Part shown: positions 1 through 9,800 of the stretch, piece by piece
Layout: each line of letters begins with the position of its first letter
Position numbering within the stretch: the stretch's first letter is position 1
Source: VFKI01 sp033762075
GTDB lineage: Bacteria > Pseudomonadota > Gammaproteobacteria > DSM-16500
Length of the DNA: 64,000 bases
Assembly (NCBI GenBank): GCA_033762075.1
Contig: JANRLY010000023.1
Span: forward strand, 1 to 64,000
Direction: 5' to 3'
The notes under the pieces: model-generated
Told to the model about the DNA's origin: nothing
The model's database searches: none
The model's input: the letters and a program-made list of their open reading frames with translations, nothing else
Translations under genes and position numbers: made by a program

Positions 1-25
1 CGTCCCGCGAACAAGTCGCGGGACG
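1..25. repeat. perfect inverted repeat, GC-rich, at window edge
   Basis: CGTCCCGCGA is followed after 5 bases by its exact reverse complement TCGCGGGACG. The palindrome is GC-rich in AT-rich surroundings and may continue to the left of the window. It could be one end of a larger dispersed repeat or a terminator of a gene outside the window; no T-run follows. Confidence 0.6.
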
Positions 26-52
26 ACGGCAGCCAATGGGCACGCATAAATT

Positions 53-122
53 CCCCCTTTGAAAAAAGGGGGATTCTGAAGGATTTATAAAAATCCCTCC
101 TACCTCCCTTTTCCAAAGGGAG
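53..122. repeat. triple-hairpin dispersed repeat
   Basis: Three perfect hairpins lie in a row: CCCCCTTT/AAAGGGGG (53-60 and 65-72), GGATTT/AAATCC (81-86 and 91-96) and CTCCCTTT/AAAGGGAG (104-111 and 115-122). The C5T3...A3G5 unit resembles dispersed short palindromes found in intergenic regions of many bacteria. It lies just upstream of the DUF378-MFS-anmK run. Bases 123-225 show no gene or clear promoter. Confidence 0.6.
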
Positions 123-225
123 AACATTTTACATCTGATTTTTGACTATTGCAGTTTACCTCGCATATCGGGTAAGGTATCCAGGCGTAATGCAGGATGC
201 ATTTAATTTGACAGGAGAGTTGATT

Positions 226-435
226 ATGAAAAATCTTGATCTGTTTGGTTGGGTCGCTTTTACTTTGCTTTTATTAAGTGGAATTGATGCTGGTTTGTAC
301 GGTATTTTCCATTTTCGCATTTTAGAGCTCGTACTCGGCGCAGGCTTGATTAGCAGAGTGTTTTGTATTCTTTCAGGTGTCAGTGCAGCATATTTAATTT
401 GGCGCGCATTGCCTCAGGGTGAAAAAGCGGTGTAA
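226..435 (+). CDS. DUF378 family small membrane protein
   Basis: A 69-residue protein with two hydrophobic helices (about residues 4-23 and 34-62) and the small-protein layout of the DUF378 (YuzA-like) family: an aromatic first helix with a Gly-Ile-Asp-Ala-Gly-Leu-Tyr-Gly turn, then a second helix. The frame is open from 142, but ATG 226 is preferred because AGGAG at 213-217 sits at good spacing and family similarity begins there. The stop codon abuts the ATG of the next gene, so it is probably co-transcribed with the transporter. Biochemical function of the family is unknown; an inner-membrane location is inferred. Confidence 0.75.
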   Translation: MKNLDLFGWVAFTLLLLSGIDAGLYGIFHFRILELVLGAGLISRVFCILSGVSAAYLIWRALPQGEKAV

Positions 436-1701
436 ATGAAGCTCAAATCAATAATTGGCAGCAGCATTGGTAACATTCTTGAATGGTATGATTTTGGACT
501 ATTCGCAATATTTGCACCGTTCTTCAGCCAATTATTTTTCCCGCCGGGTGACCCGTATAGTAGAACAATTGAAACCTTTTCCGTTTTTGCAATTGGTTTT
601 ATTTGTCGACCTATCGGGTCATTTATTTTTGGCTATTTAGGGGATAAGCGCGGTCGAGCCAGTACATTACGTTTATCTATCTTAATGATTTCATTGCCTA
701 CCTTGTTAATTGCTTTTGTGCCAACGTGGGCGCAAGTGGGTATTCTTTCTCCAATCTTATTAACACTCATCCGTATTTGGCAGGGTATCAGCCTTGGTGG
801 TGAATATAGCGGTAATATTATTTATTTAGCAGAAACGGCGCCGAGTAAATATCGCGCGACCATTACTTCATTCGCAGCAACAGGTGCGAACTTAGGTATT
901 TTGCTCGCAACAATCATTGGTACTTTATGTTCATTTTTATTACCTGAGGCAACCCTCAAAAGTTACGGTTGGAGGCTGCCTTATTTATTGAGCGGCATCA
1001 TCTCCATCATCATCTATATGACGCGACTCAATATGGATGAAACTGTTGTTTTTAATTGGCTCAAAAAAAAGAGAAAGCTCGCGGCCAATCCTATTTCTGT
1101 TGCGTTTCATAAAAATATTCCTCAGATGTTCCGTACACTCGGTATGGTCTTTTTGGGCAGTACATTTTATTACTTCAGTTTTATTTGGGTCCCCATTTTT
1201 TTAAAAAACCAATTGCATTATGCGACTTATTTTGTCTCTGGATTGATGTCGATTCTTTTCGTTTTAATGTTATTTCTTGTCCCAATGGCAGGTTGGTTGT
1301 GCGATCAAGTAGGCCGTTTTAGATTATTGATGTTTAATGCACTTGCTGTAGCGATATTGGCTGTTCCAGCGCTGTGGTTGTTGCAAACAGGATCCTTTGT
1401 CATTGTACTTTTTATATTATTATTATTTACTTTGATTAGCTCACTCGAACAAGCAACAACTTCCATTGCGGTCATCGAAAATTTTCCTGTCCCTGCACGT
1501 TATACAGGATTGTCTCTGAGTTATAACATTGGGAATGGATTTTTAGGTGGAACGGTGCCGATGGTATGTACTTGGTTAACTGCAAAATTACATTTTGCTT
1601 TATCGCCCGCATTCTACATTGCTGCATGTGCTACTGTGACAGCTTTGGTGGTTTGGTTTTTTGTGCCAGAAACAATACACAAAAATTTAACTTCTTCGTA
1701 A
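436..1701 (+). CDS. MFS transporter, metabolite:H+ symporter (ProP/KgtP-like) family
   Basis: A 421-residue protein of about 12 membrane helices. It begins with the MHS-subfamily signature GNILEWYDFG (residues 12-21), has the loop 2-3 motif GYLGDKRGR (66-74) and GGEYSGN in helix 4 (121-127). Length is normal for the subfamily (about 420-500). MHS members co-import compatible solutes, dicarboxylates or amino acids with protons through the inner membrane; the substrate cannot be read from sequence. The ATG directly follows the TAA of the DUF378 gene and anmK follows after 19 bp, so the three are probably one transcript. Confidence 0.85.
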   Translation: MKLKSIIGSSIGNILEWYDFGLFAIFAPFFSQLFFPPGDPYSRTIETFSVFAIGFICRPIGSFIFGYLGDKRGRASTLRLSILMISLPTLLIAFVPTWAQVGILSPILLTLIRIWQGISLGGEYSGNIIYLAETAPSKYRATITSFAATGANLGILLATIIGTLCSFLLPEATLKSYGWRLPYLLSGIISIIIYMTRLNMDETVVFNWLKKKRKLAANPISVAFHKNIPQMFRTLGMVFLGSTFYYFSFIWVPIFLKNQLHYATYFVSGLMSILFVLMLFLVPMAGWLCDQVGRFRLLMFNALAVAILAVPALWLLQTGSFVIVLFILLLFTLISSLEQATTSIAVIENFPVPARYTGLSLSYNIGNGFLGGTVPMVCTWLTAKLHFALSPAFYIAACATVTALVVWFFVPETIHKNLTSS

Positions 1702-1720
1702 ATGATCTTGGACGAAAAAT

Positions 1721-3004
1721 ATGTTAAGTATTGGACTGATGAGCGGTACTTCTATGGATGGCATTGATGCTGTGTTGTTAGAAACAGATGGCACAGATCA
1801 ACAAATTCAATATCATGCTGCGATTTCATTACCTTATCATGAATTTTCGCAACGGTTACTCAAGTCTGCTGAATATGCAGTGAAACAGTGCCATGGGGAT
1901 TTAAATCAAGCACGAAAGCGTTACTCATTATTATTAAAAAAATATTTATCTGAGTTATTTAATTTATCTGAAGAAGAAGTGAATAAACAGATCAAAATGC
2001 TTTCAACTTATTTATTTGGTGCAGCGATACATGATTGCCTGATTACGTTAGAGGATGTGATTCAACATTCCACGACATTACATATTCGTGCTGTTGATCT
2101 TTTGCTAAAAAAATGTGGTTACTCCGCAAAACAAATTGATGTAATTGGTTATCATGGTCAAACACTTTTTCATTCTCCAGAAACTAAGACTTCAATTAGT
2201 ATTGGCGATGGTCAACGCCTCGCAGATGAAACACAAATTTCAGTAGTGAATGATTTTCGGGGTTGCGACATTGAAATGGGTGGAGAAGGCGCACCTTTTG
2301 CCCCTCTGTACCATCAAGCGTTGGTTAGTCAATCGAAGCAATGCCCAACAGCGATTGTGAATTGTGGCGGTATTGCAAATGTCACTTTTGTGTGGGATGA
2401 AAATCCATTGAATTTAATTGCGTTTGATACAGGCCCTGGAAATACATTATTAGATCGTTTCGTTCAGCAACACACACAAGGCAAAGAAAATATGGATGTT
2501 GATGGGCATTACGGATATCAAGGAAAAGTCCATCCAGATATTTTGAGCGCGTTATATGACAATGCAATCGAACGTCCTGGGGAAAATTACTTTTCCAAGC
2601 TTCCACCTAAATCACTCGACGTGAATGATTTTGTTCTCATTCCAGAATTAAATACTCTTTCACTAGAAAATGGATGTCGCACGCTCGCTGCCTTTACGGC
2701 AGATACTATTGTGCAGAGTGTGTCTTTGATAGGAAAAGATATTCCGCAACACTGGGTATTAGCCGGTGGTGGATGGAAAAATCCTGTTATTCGTTTAGAA
2801 TTTGAGACATGCTTGCAAAAAAAACTTGGAAAGCCTGTTTTAATAAAAACTGCGGATGAAATGGGTTGGCAGAGTCAGTCGCTCGAGGCTCAAATTTTTG
2901 CGTGGCTTGCTGTGCGCAGTTTGAAGAAGCTGCCACTTAGTATGCCGAATACAACTGGAGTGAGTGCTCCGATAACGGGTGGAGTTTTACATCTACCTGG
3001 CTGA
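1721..3004 (+). CDS. anmK: anhydro-N-acetylmuramic acid kinase
   Basis: AnmK phosphorylates and hydrolyses 1,6-anhydro-MurNAc to MurNAc-6-phosphate, a cytoplasmic step of cell-wall recycling. Visible motifs: GLMSGTSMDGID (residues 5-16, ATP site), GYHGQTLFH (143-151), a VNDFRG...GGEGAPFAPLYH block, NCGGIANVTF, FDTGPGN, and AGGGWKNP near the C-terminus. At 427 residues it is longer than the usual 365-390; the extra 50 or so residues lie between the ATP motif and GYHGQT, in a charged helical stretch (about 55-115). It is the last gene of the DUF378-MFS-anmK run and overlaps the convergent KfrA-like gene by 12 bp. Confidence 0.92.
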   Translation: MLSIGLMSGTSMDGIDAVLLETDGTDQQIQYHAAISLPYHEFSQRLLKSAEYAVKQCHGDLNQARKRYSLLLKKYLSELFNLSEEEVNKQIKMLSTYLFGAAIHDCLITLEDVIQHSTTLHIRAVDLLLKKCGYSAKQIDVIGYHGQTLFHSPETKTSISIGDGQRLADETQISVVNDFRGCDIEMGGEGAPFAPLYHQALVSQSKQCPTAIVNCGGIANVTFVWDENPLNLIAFDTGPGNTLLDRFVQQHTQGKENMDVDGHYGYQGKVHPDILSALYDNAIERPGENYFSKLPPKSLDVNDFVLIPELNTLSLENGCRTLAAFTADTIVQSVSLIGKDIPQHWVLAGGGWKNPVIRLEFETCLQKKLGKPVLIKTADEMGWQSQSLEAQIFAWLAVRSLKKLPLSMPNTTGVSAPITGGVLHLPG

Positions 3005-3568
3005 TCCTTTCTCTAATGTTTCTAATTGAATTTGTACTTGTGCAAGTTTAAATTGTGTTTCACGTAGTTGATTGAGTAAGCTTGCGATGCGTTGTTCTTG
3101 AACATGATTTGCATTTGTTTTTTGTAAAATGATTTGATCTTGTTGTTTCGATTTTTGTTGTTGTATTATGGATTGCTTTTCAAGGTAAAGACACTTCTGT
3201 AATGCAATGTTATATTGTTGCGATAATTGCTGATAATTTTGTTGCAATAAAAAAAGTTGGTTTTTTAATTGTGATAATTCAGAAGTCGGTTCAGTTGAAT
3301 TTTGATCTACCTTCGTTTGTTGCTCAGCAAGCTCGTTGATATTTTCCCAGAGTTGAGTCATCTGATGTTTTAATTCTTCCGGAAGTTTTGTTTGAGTGAG
3401 AGGATGTGTTTGTTCCCACTTCCAGTGGCGCAGGTGACGTGTAATGGTTGTCTTGCTTCCTGTACCTAATAATTGACGTACATTATCTACGGTTGGGTTT
3501 TTCCCCTGAGCTTTGAGCTCACGTGCTGCTCTTTCTACGTCTTCTTGTGTAATACCGGGGCGACCCAT
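2993..3568 (-). CDS. KfrA-like DNA-binding protein with coiled-coil tail
   Basis: A 191-residue protein. Residues 1-60 (MGRPGIT start, the helical motif ending in GTGSKTTITRHLRHWK) match the KfrA N-terminal DNA-binding domain; residues about 70-190 are a Gln/Lys/Glu-rich coiled coil. KfrA proteins were described on plasmids as autorepressors with alpha-helical tails; chromosomal homologues are common. The gene diverges from the giant exoprotein gene across a 225-bp region rich in palindromes and direct repeats, one of which covers its own start codon, as expected for autoregulation. Whether it also controls the exoprotein is inference. Convergent overlap with anmK is 12 bp. Confidence 0.8.
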   Translation of the reverse strand: MGRPGITQEDVERAARELKAQGKNPTVDNVRQLLGTGSKTTITRHLRHWKWEQTHPLTQTKLPEELKHQMTQLWENINELAEQQTKVDQNSTEPTSELSQLKNQLFLLQQNYQQLSQQYNIALQKCLYLEKQSIIQQQKSKQQDQIILQKTNANHVQEQRIASLLNQLRETQFKLAQVQIQLETLEKGSAR

Positions 3569-3699
3569 AACGTATTCCTTGAGAGGCTTTAGTATTATGC
3601 TATCATAAAAATCCCATAACGTATCATATTACGTAATATTAAATGCATCAATATTAATCAAATATAAATCATATTATTGATATTATGATTCAATAATAT
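3564..3699. promoter_or_regulatory. candidate operator cluster between kfrA-like gene and giant exoprotein
   Basis: The stretch holds a 12-bp direct repeat CCCATAACGTAT at 3564-3575 and 3613-3624 (the first copy spans the CAT complement of the KfrA-like start codon), a perfect 14-bp palindrome ATATTACGTAATAT at 3626-3639 that shares the ACGTA core, and an inverted repeat ATATTATTGA / TCAATAATAT at 3671-3680 and 3690-3699. These are natural binding-site candidates for the adjacent KfrA-like protein. The sites are seen directly; binding is inferred. Confidence 0.5.
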
Positions 3700-3802
3700 A
3701 CAATCTTTTAATTTTTAATGTCTTAGCACTTTTTTCGTTTTATCGACTATACATAGGGTATGGCGATTTTTCCTAACTCTAACCGCCAGTGGAGTGGGAT
3801 TT

Positions 3803-6800
3803 GTGAAAACCTTTGCTGAGTCAAGCAAAAGGAATAATCTGTATCAACAAGGTAGTTTTCTTAAAGCACTCTGCTTAATTTCTCGTGCTATGTTATTAGG
3901 ATTTTTATATACATCAGTTGTTTTTGCAAATCCTGAAGGTGCACAAGTTGTCAGTGGGCAAGTCAATATTAGTTCAACACCTAACACAGTCGAAATTCAA
4001 CAATCCAGCGATAAAGCAATTATCAATTGGCACAGTTTTAATATTGGTGAAAATGAAAAAACACATTTTCAACAACCTTCTGCAAATTCAATTGCACTAA
4101 ATAGAATTGATCCCAATCAAGGTATATCAAAAATATTAGGAACACTTTCTGCAAATGGACAAGTTTGGTTAATGAATTCTGCAGGTATTTATTTCGGCGC
4201 AAATGCTCACATTGATGTTGCAGGATTACTTGCAACAACAGCGAATATATTGGATCAAGATTTTTTAAATGGTAATTACCAATTTTTTAATTTAAATAGT
4301 TTGCATGGCGTTATCCTCAATGAAGGTATCATTACGATTCTTGAGGGTGGTGTCGCAGCACTTGTGGGTTACAACGTTTCTAACGATGGTTTAATTCAAG
4401 CACGGCTTGGAAAGGTTACTTTAGCCGCGGGCGAAAGCTACACGTTAGATTTTGCAGGTACCCAACTGGTGCAATTTGCAATCGGCTCGGAAGTGAGTGA
4501 GTTGGCAACGGACGCTAATGGTAAAAAACTGAAGGCCGCTGTTAGCAATGATGGGCGGATCATTGCTGATGGCGGATCAGTTTCTATGACAGCAAAAACA
4601 GCACAAAGTATCTTAGATCATGCAGTCAACATGAAAGGGTATATTCAAGCCGATACAATTCAAAATAAAAATGGTGAAATTATTTTAGTGGCAAGTAATG
4701 GAACAACAGAAGTTTCTGGAACAGTAGTTGCACGCGGAAATAATCATAATGAAAAAGGCGGGCACGTCAAAATTCTCGGTGAAAAAGTGATTGTAAAGAA
4801 TAATGCTGAAATAAATACATCAGGTAATGCAGGTGGTGGTGAAATATTATTAGGCGGCGATTATCAAGGTAAAAATCCTGATATTCAAAATGCACAATTT
4901 ACTTTTCTGGGAAGCGGCGTGAATTTATATGCCGATGCATTGACGAATGGTGATGGCGGGAAAATTATTCTCTGGGCAAATGAAGGCACTTATTTCTACG
5001 GCAATATTTTTGCACGCGGTGGTTCACAATTAGGGAATGGTGGATTTGTTGAAACTTCTGGTAAAGGATATCTTGAAGCATTTGGTATGGTATATGCCAG
5101 TGCATTACATGGTACATCTGGTTCATGGTTATTAGATCCAGCGAATGTCACGATTTCATCTGGCGCGACTACGAACGGAAGTTTTGATGGCGGCAGTCCA
5201 AATAATCAATTTACAACAACAGCAAATAATGCGATTGCTAATGTTGGTACGATAAATGCATCATTGGATGCAGATACAAATGTCATCATTCTTACATCGC
5301 CTGGTGGATCACAAGCCGGTACAATTACTGTCAGTAATGCTATTTTAAAAAGTGCAGGTGGAAGCAATGTAACGCTTACATTAAGTGCTGATAGTACCAT
5401 TGCAATTAATAGTACAATTGGATTTAGTAGCGGCGGATTAAATGTTGCATTATTTTCCAGTGGTGCGATTACGCAAACTGCAGCCATTACTGCTTCTTCA
5501 TTAACGGTTAATGCAGGTGCTGGTGCTGTGACACTCACCAATGCAAGTAACAGTGTAAGTGGTGCAGTTTCGATTACAAATACAGGTGCTAATGCTGTTT
5601 CTTATACCAATAGTGGCGCACTCACCATCGGAACAACAAGCGTCGGACAAAATTTAACATTCACTGCGACAGGTGCTATAACACAGAGCGGAATTATCAC
5701 AGCTTCTGGCGGGACTACAACATTAGCGGCAGGTTCAGGAAATGATATTACGTTATCCAATGCTTCTAATAATTTTTCGACTATTGCGATTACAACTGGA
5801 AATAACGTAACAATACAAGATACGAATGCATTAGTACTGGGTGCATCGACAGTCAGTGGAAATTATAGCGTGACAACAGGTGGTGCAATTACCCAAAGTG
5901 GCGCGCAAACTGTGACTGGAACTTCTAGTTTTACCGCAGGGGCTAGTGCCATTACATTAACAACAGCTACCAATGCATTTACGGGTGCAGTGACACTTTC
6001 TAATAGCGGTGCAAATAATGTAAGTTTAACAAATAATATTGCACTTTCATTAGCAGCATCAAGTGTCGGACAAAATCTTACAATTGTGACGAGTAGTGAT
6101 GCGATTACACAAACGGGTGCATTAACTGTACCGGGAACATCTAGTTTTACAGCTGTTGCAAATAGCATTACTTTAACGAATGCAAGTAATAGTTTTACGG
6201 GTGCGATTACACTTTCGAATAGTGGTGCGAATGATGTTAGTGTGACCAATACCCTTGCGACCGTACTAGCAGCTTCGACGATCGGAAGAAATATTACCTT
6301 AATATCAGGTGGCAACATTACACAAACCGGAGCAATTACGGCGACCGGTGGTACTACCACTTCAATTACCGTTAATGCTGCTAATTCAGATGTTTTGCTT
6401 AATACACAAGCGAATAATTTTGGCAGTGCAGCTATTACTTTTGCAGGTACATTGAGTAACTTCCGTGATATTGGATTACGCAATACAAATGCAAGCGCAG
6501 TATTACCAACTAATTTAACTTCTCTGACGAGTCTGAGAAGTTTGACAATTACATTCAATGCTGCAGCTGTTGCATTACCAGGATTAACATTGCAAAGCGG
6601 CGGTAATTTGAGCGTGACGGCAGGTGCTGCTGGCGGTATCACACAAAGTGGTGCATTGACAGTGCCTGGCACTTCAAGTTTTACTGCAGGTGCAAATCCA
6701 ATAACTTTAACGAGTACGAATAGTTTTACCGGTGTGATTACACTTTCCAATAGTGGTACGAATGATGTGAGTTTAACGAATACAATTGCAACATCACTTG

Positions 6801-9800
6801 CTGCATCCACAGTGGGCGGAAATTACAGCGTTACATCAGGTGGTGCGATTACACAAACGGGCGCACAAACTGTGACAGGTACTGCAAGTTTTTCAGCAGG
6901 ATCTAATGCGATTACATTAACAACAGCAACCAATGCATTTACTGGCGCAGTCACACTTTCAAATAGTGGTGCAAACAATGTGAGTTTAACAAATAATATT
7001 GCACTCTCATTAGCAGCATCGAGTGTCGGTCAAAATCTTACAATTATTACCAGTAGTGACGCGATCACACAAACAGGTGCATTAACTGTACCAGGAACAT
7101 CAAGTTTTACTGCTGTTGCAAATAGCATTACTTTAACAAATGCAAGTAATAGTTTTACCGGTGCGATTACACTTTCAAATAGTGGCGCAAATGATATCAG
7201 TCTTACCAACAGCCTTGCGACTGTATTAGCAACCTCGACTATTGGAAGAAATATCACTTTGATTTCAGGCGGCAGCATTACACAAACCGGTGCAATTACA
7301 GCAACAGGTGGCACAGCAGCGACTTCAATTACAGTCAATGCTGCCAACTCAGATGTTTTACTCAATACAAGCGCTAACAATTTTGGCAGTACAGCAATTA
7401 CTTTTACAGGGACACTGGGTAATTTTCGTGACATCGGATTACGCAATACAAATGCAAGCGCGGCAGTACCAACTAATTTAGCTTCTCTCAGCAGTCTTAG
7501 AAATTTAACGCTTGTATTTAATGCTGCGGCTATTACGCTGCCTAGCTTGACTTTGAGCGGTAGTTTAAGTGTGACTGCTGGCGGCGCTATTACACAAAGT
7601 GGTGCAATCATAGGCGCAACACTGACAGCAAAAACATTATTAACTGCGGGTGCAGCAATTACTTTAACAAATTCAAGTAATGATTTCGCAACAGTCAATT
7701 TAAGTGCACGTAATACCGGCGATACAGCAAATGCACCTGGTGCAATTTCCTATACAGATTTAAATGGATTTGATGTTTCTGGTATTGCTACAACGAGCAC
7801 CGTGACACTTACTGGTGGTGATGCTATTACACAAAGCGGTGCTATTGCCGGAACAACACTTACAGCAAAGACATTAAATAATGTGGGTGCTGCTATCACT
7901 CTCACGACTACTACAAATGCAGTGACTACCATAAATCTCAGTGCTCGTGACGCAACGGACATCAGTAATGTTGCCGGTGCCATCAGTTATCGTGATACAG
8001 ATGGAGTAGCGATTGCAGGTATTAATACAGCGAGCACTGCATCAGTGATTGCTGGGAATGTTGTGACGCAAACAGGTGCAATATTAGCTTCTGCCTTAGC
8101 AGTAAAAACATTAAATAATACAGCAGCGAGTACAAATATTACCTTATCGAATAGTGGTAATGATGTGACATCGATTGATTTACGCGCGCGCAACGCAGCA
8201 GATAGCGCAGATATTGGTGGTGCAATATCCTATGTCGATGCAACAGGTGTAGATATTGTAGCGATTGGAACAACAGCCACATTAAGTATTACAACAAGTG
8301 GTAGTATTACGCAAAGCGGTGCGATTTCAGCGACAGGAACGGATACGTTTGCAGCAGGATCTGCGAATGATATTACGCTAACGGGTGCAAATAACTTTGG
8401 AACAATTTCAATTACCAACGGGAATAATGTTTCATTCAATGATACGAATGCATTGGTGTTAGGTGCCGCAACTATTAGTGGAAATTATACTGTTACATTG
8501 GCAGGAGCATTAACTCAAACGGCTGCTCAGGCAGTGACAGGGACTTCAAGTTTTACAGTCGGTGCAAATACAATTACATTAACAAATACCAGTAATAGTT
8601 TTACAGGTGCAGTGTCTCTTAGCAATTCAGGTGCAAATGCAGTTTCTTTAACAAATAATGGCAATCTGATATTAGGTACATTGGGCTTAGGTAGTGCTGC
8701 TATTACTTTAAGTAGTAATTCTGCAGGTACAATCACAGAGACAGGAAGCATTACTGCTTCGGGGACAACAACATTCATCGCGGGTGCTGCGAATGATATT
8801 ACCTTAACAGGTTCGAATGATTTCGGTACTGTAGCGGTGACAAGTGGGAATAATGTTTCGTTAAATGATATTAATGCATTGATTCTAGGTGCATCTACCG
8901 TCAGTGGAAATTATAGTGTGACCACAAGTGGTGCTTTAACACAAAGTGCTGCACTCACAGTCACAGGAACTTCTAGTTTTACGGCGGGCGCTAATGCGAT
9001 TACATTAGCAACAGCGACAAATGCATTCACAGGTGCTGTCACACTTTCAAATAGTGGCGCAAATAATGTTGCATTGACAAATAATATCGCATTATCACTT
9101 GCCGCTTCGACTGTCGGACAAAATCTCACAATTATTACCAGCAGTGATGCTATCACACAAACAGGTGCGCTCACTGTGCCAGGGACATCAAGTTTTACTG
9201 CAGTTGCCAATACGATTACATTAACTAATGCGAGTAATAGTTTCACGGGTGCGATTGCACTTTCGAATAGCGGTGTTAATAATGCGAGTGTTACAAACAG
9301 TATTGCGACATCACTTGCTGCATCTACTGTTGGCGGCGCACTCACTATTACATCGAGTGGGGCTCTCACACAAACAGGTGCGCTGACGATTACAGGTGCA
9401 TCTAATTTCTCGGCAGGATCAAATGCGATCACATTAACAACAGCGACCAATGCATTCACAGGTGCAGTAACACTTTCAAATAGTGGAGCGAATGATGTTT
9501 CTTTAACAAATAATATTGCATTATCACTCGCGACTTCGACTGTCGGACAAAATCTCACAATTATTACGAGTAGTGATGCTATCACACAAACAGGTGCACT
9601 CACTGTGCCAGGAACATCAAGTTTTACTGCAGTTGCAAATACCATTACGTTAACAAATACGAGTAACAGTTTTGCAGGTGCAGTATCGCTCAGTAATTCA
9701 GGTGCAAATGCAGTTTCTTTAACAAACAATGGCAATCTTATTTTAGGCACATTGAGTTTAGGCACTGCCGCTGTTACTTTAAGTAGCAATAGCGCAGGCA

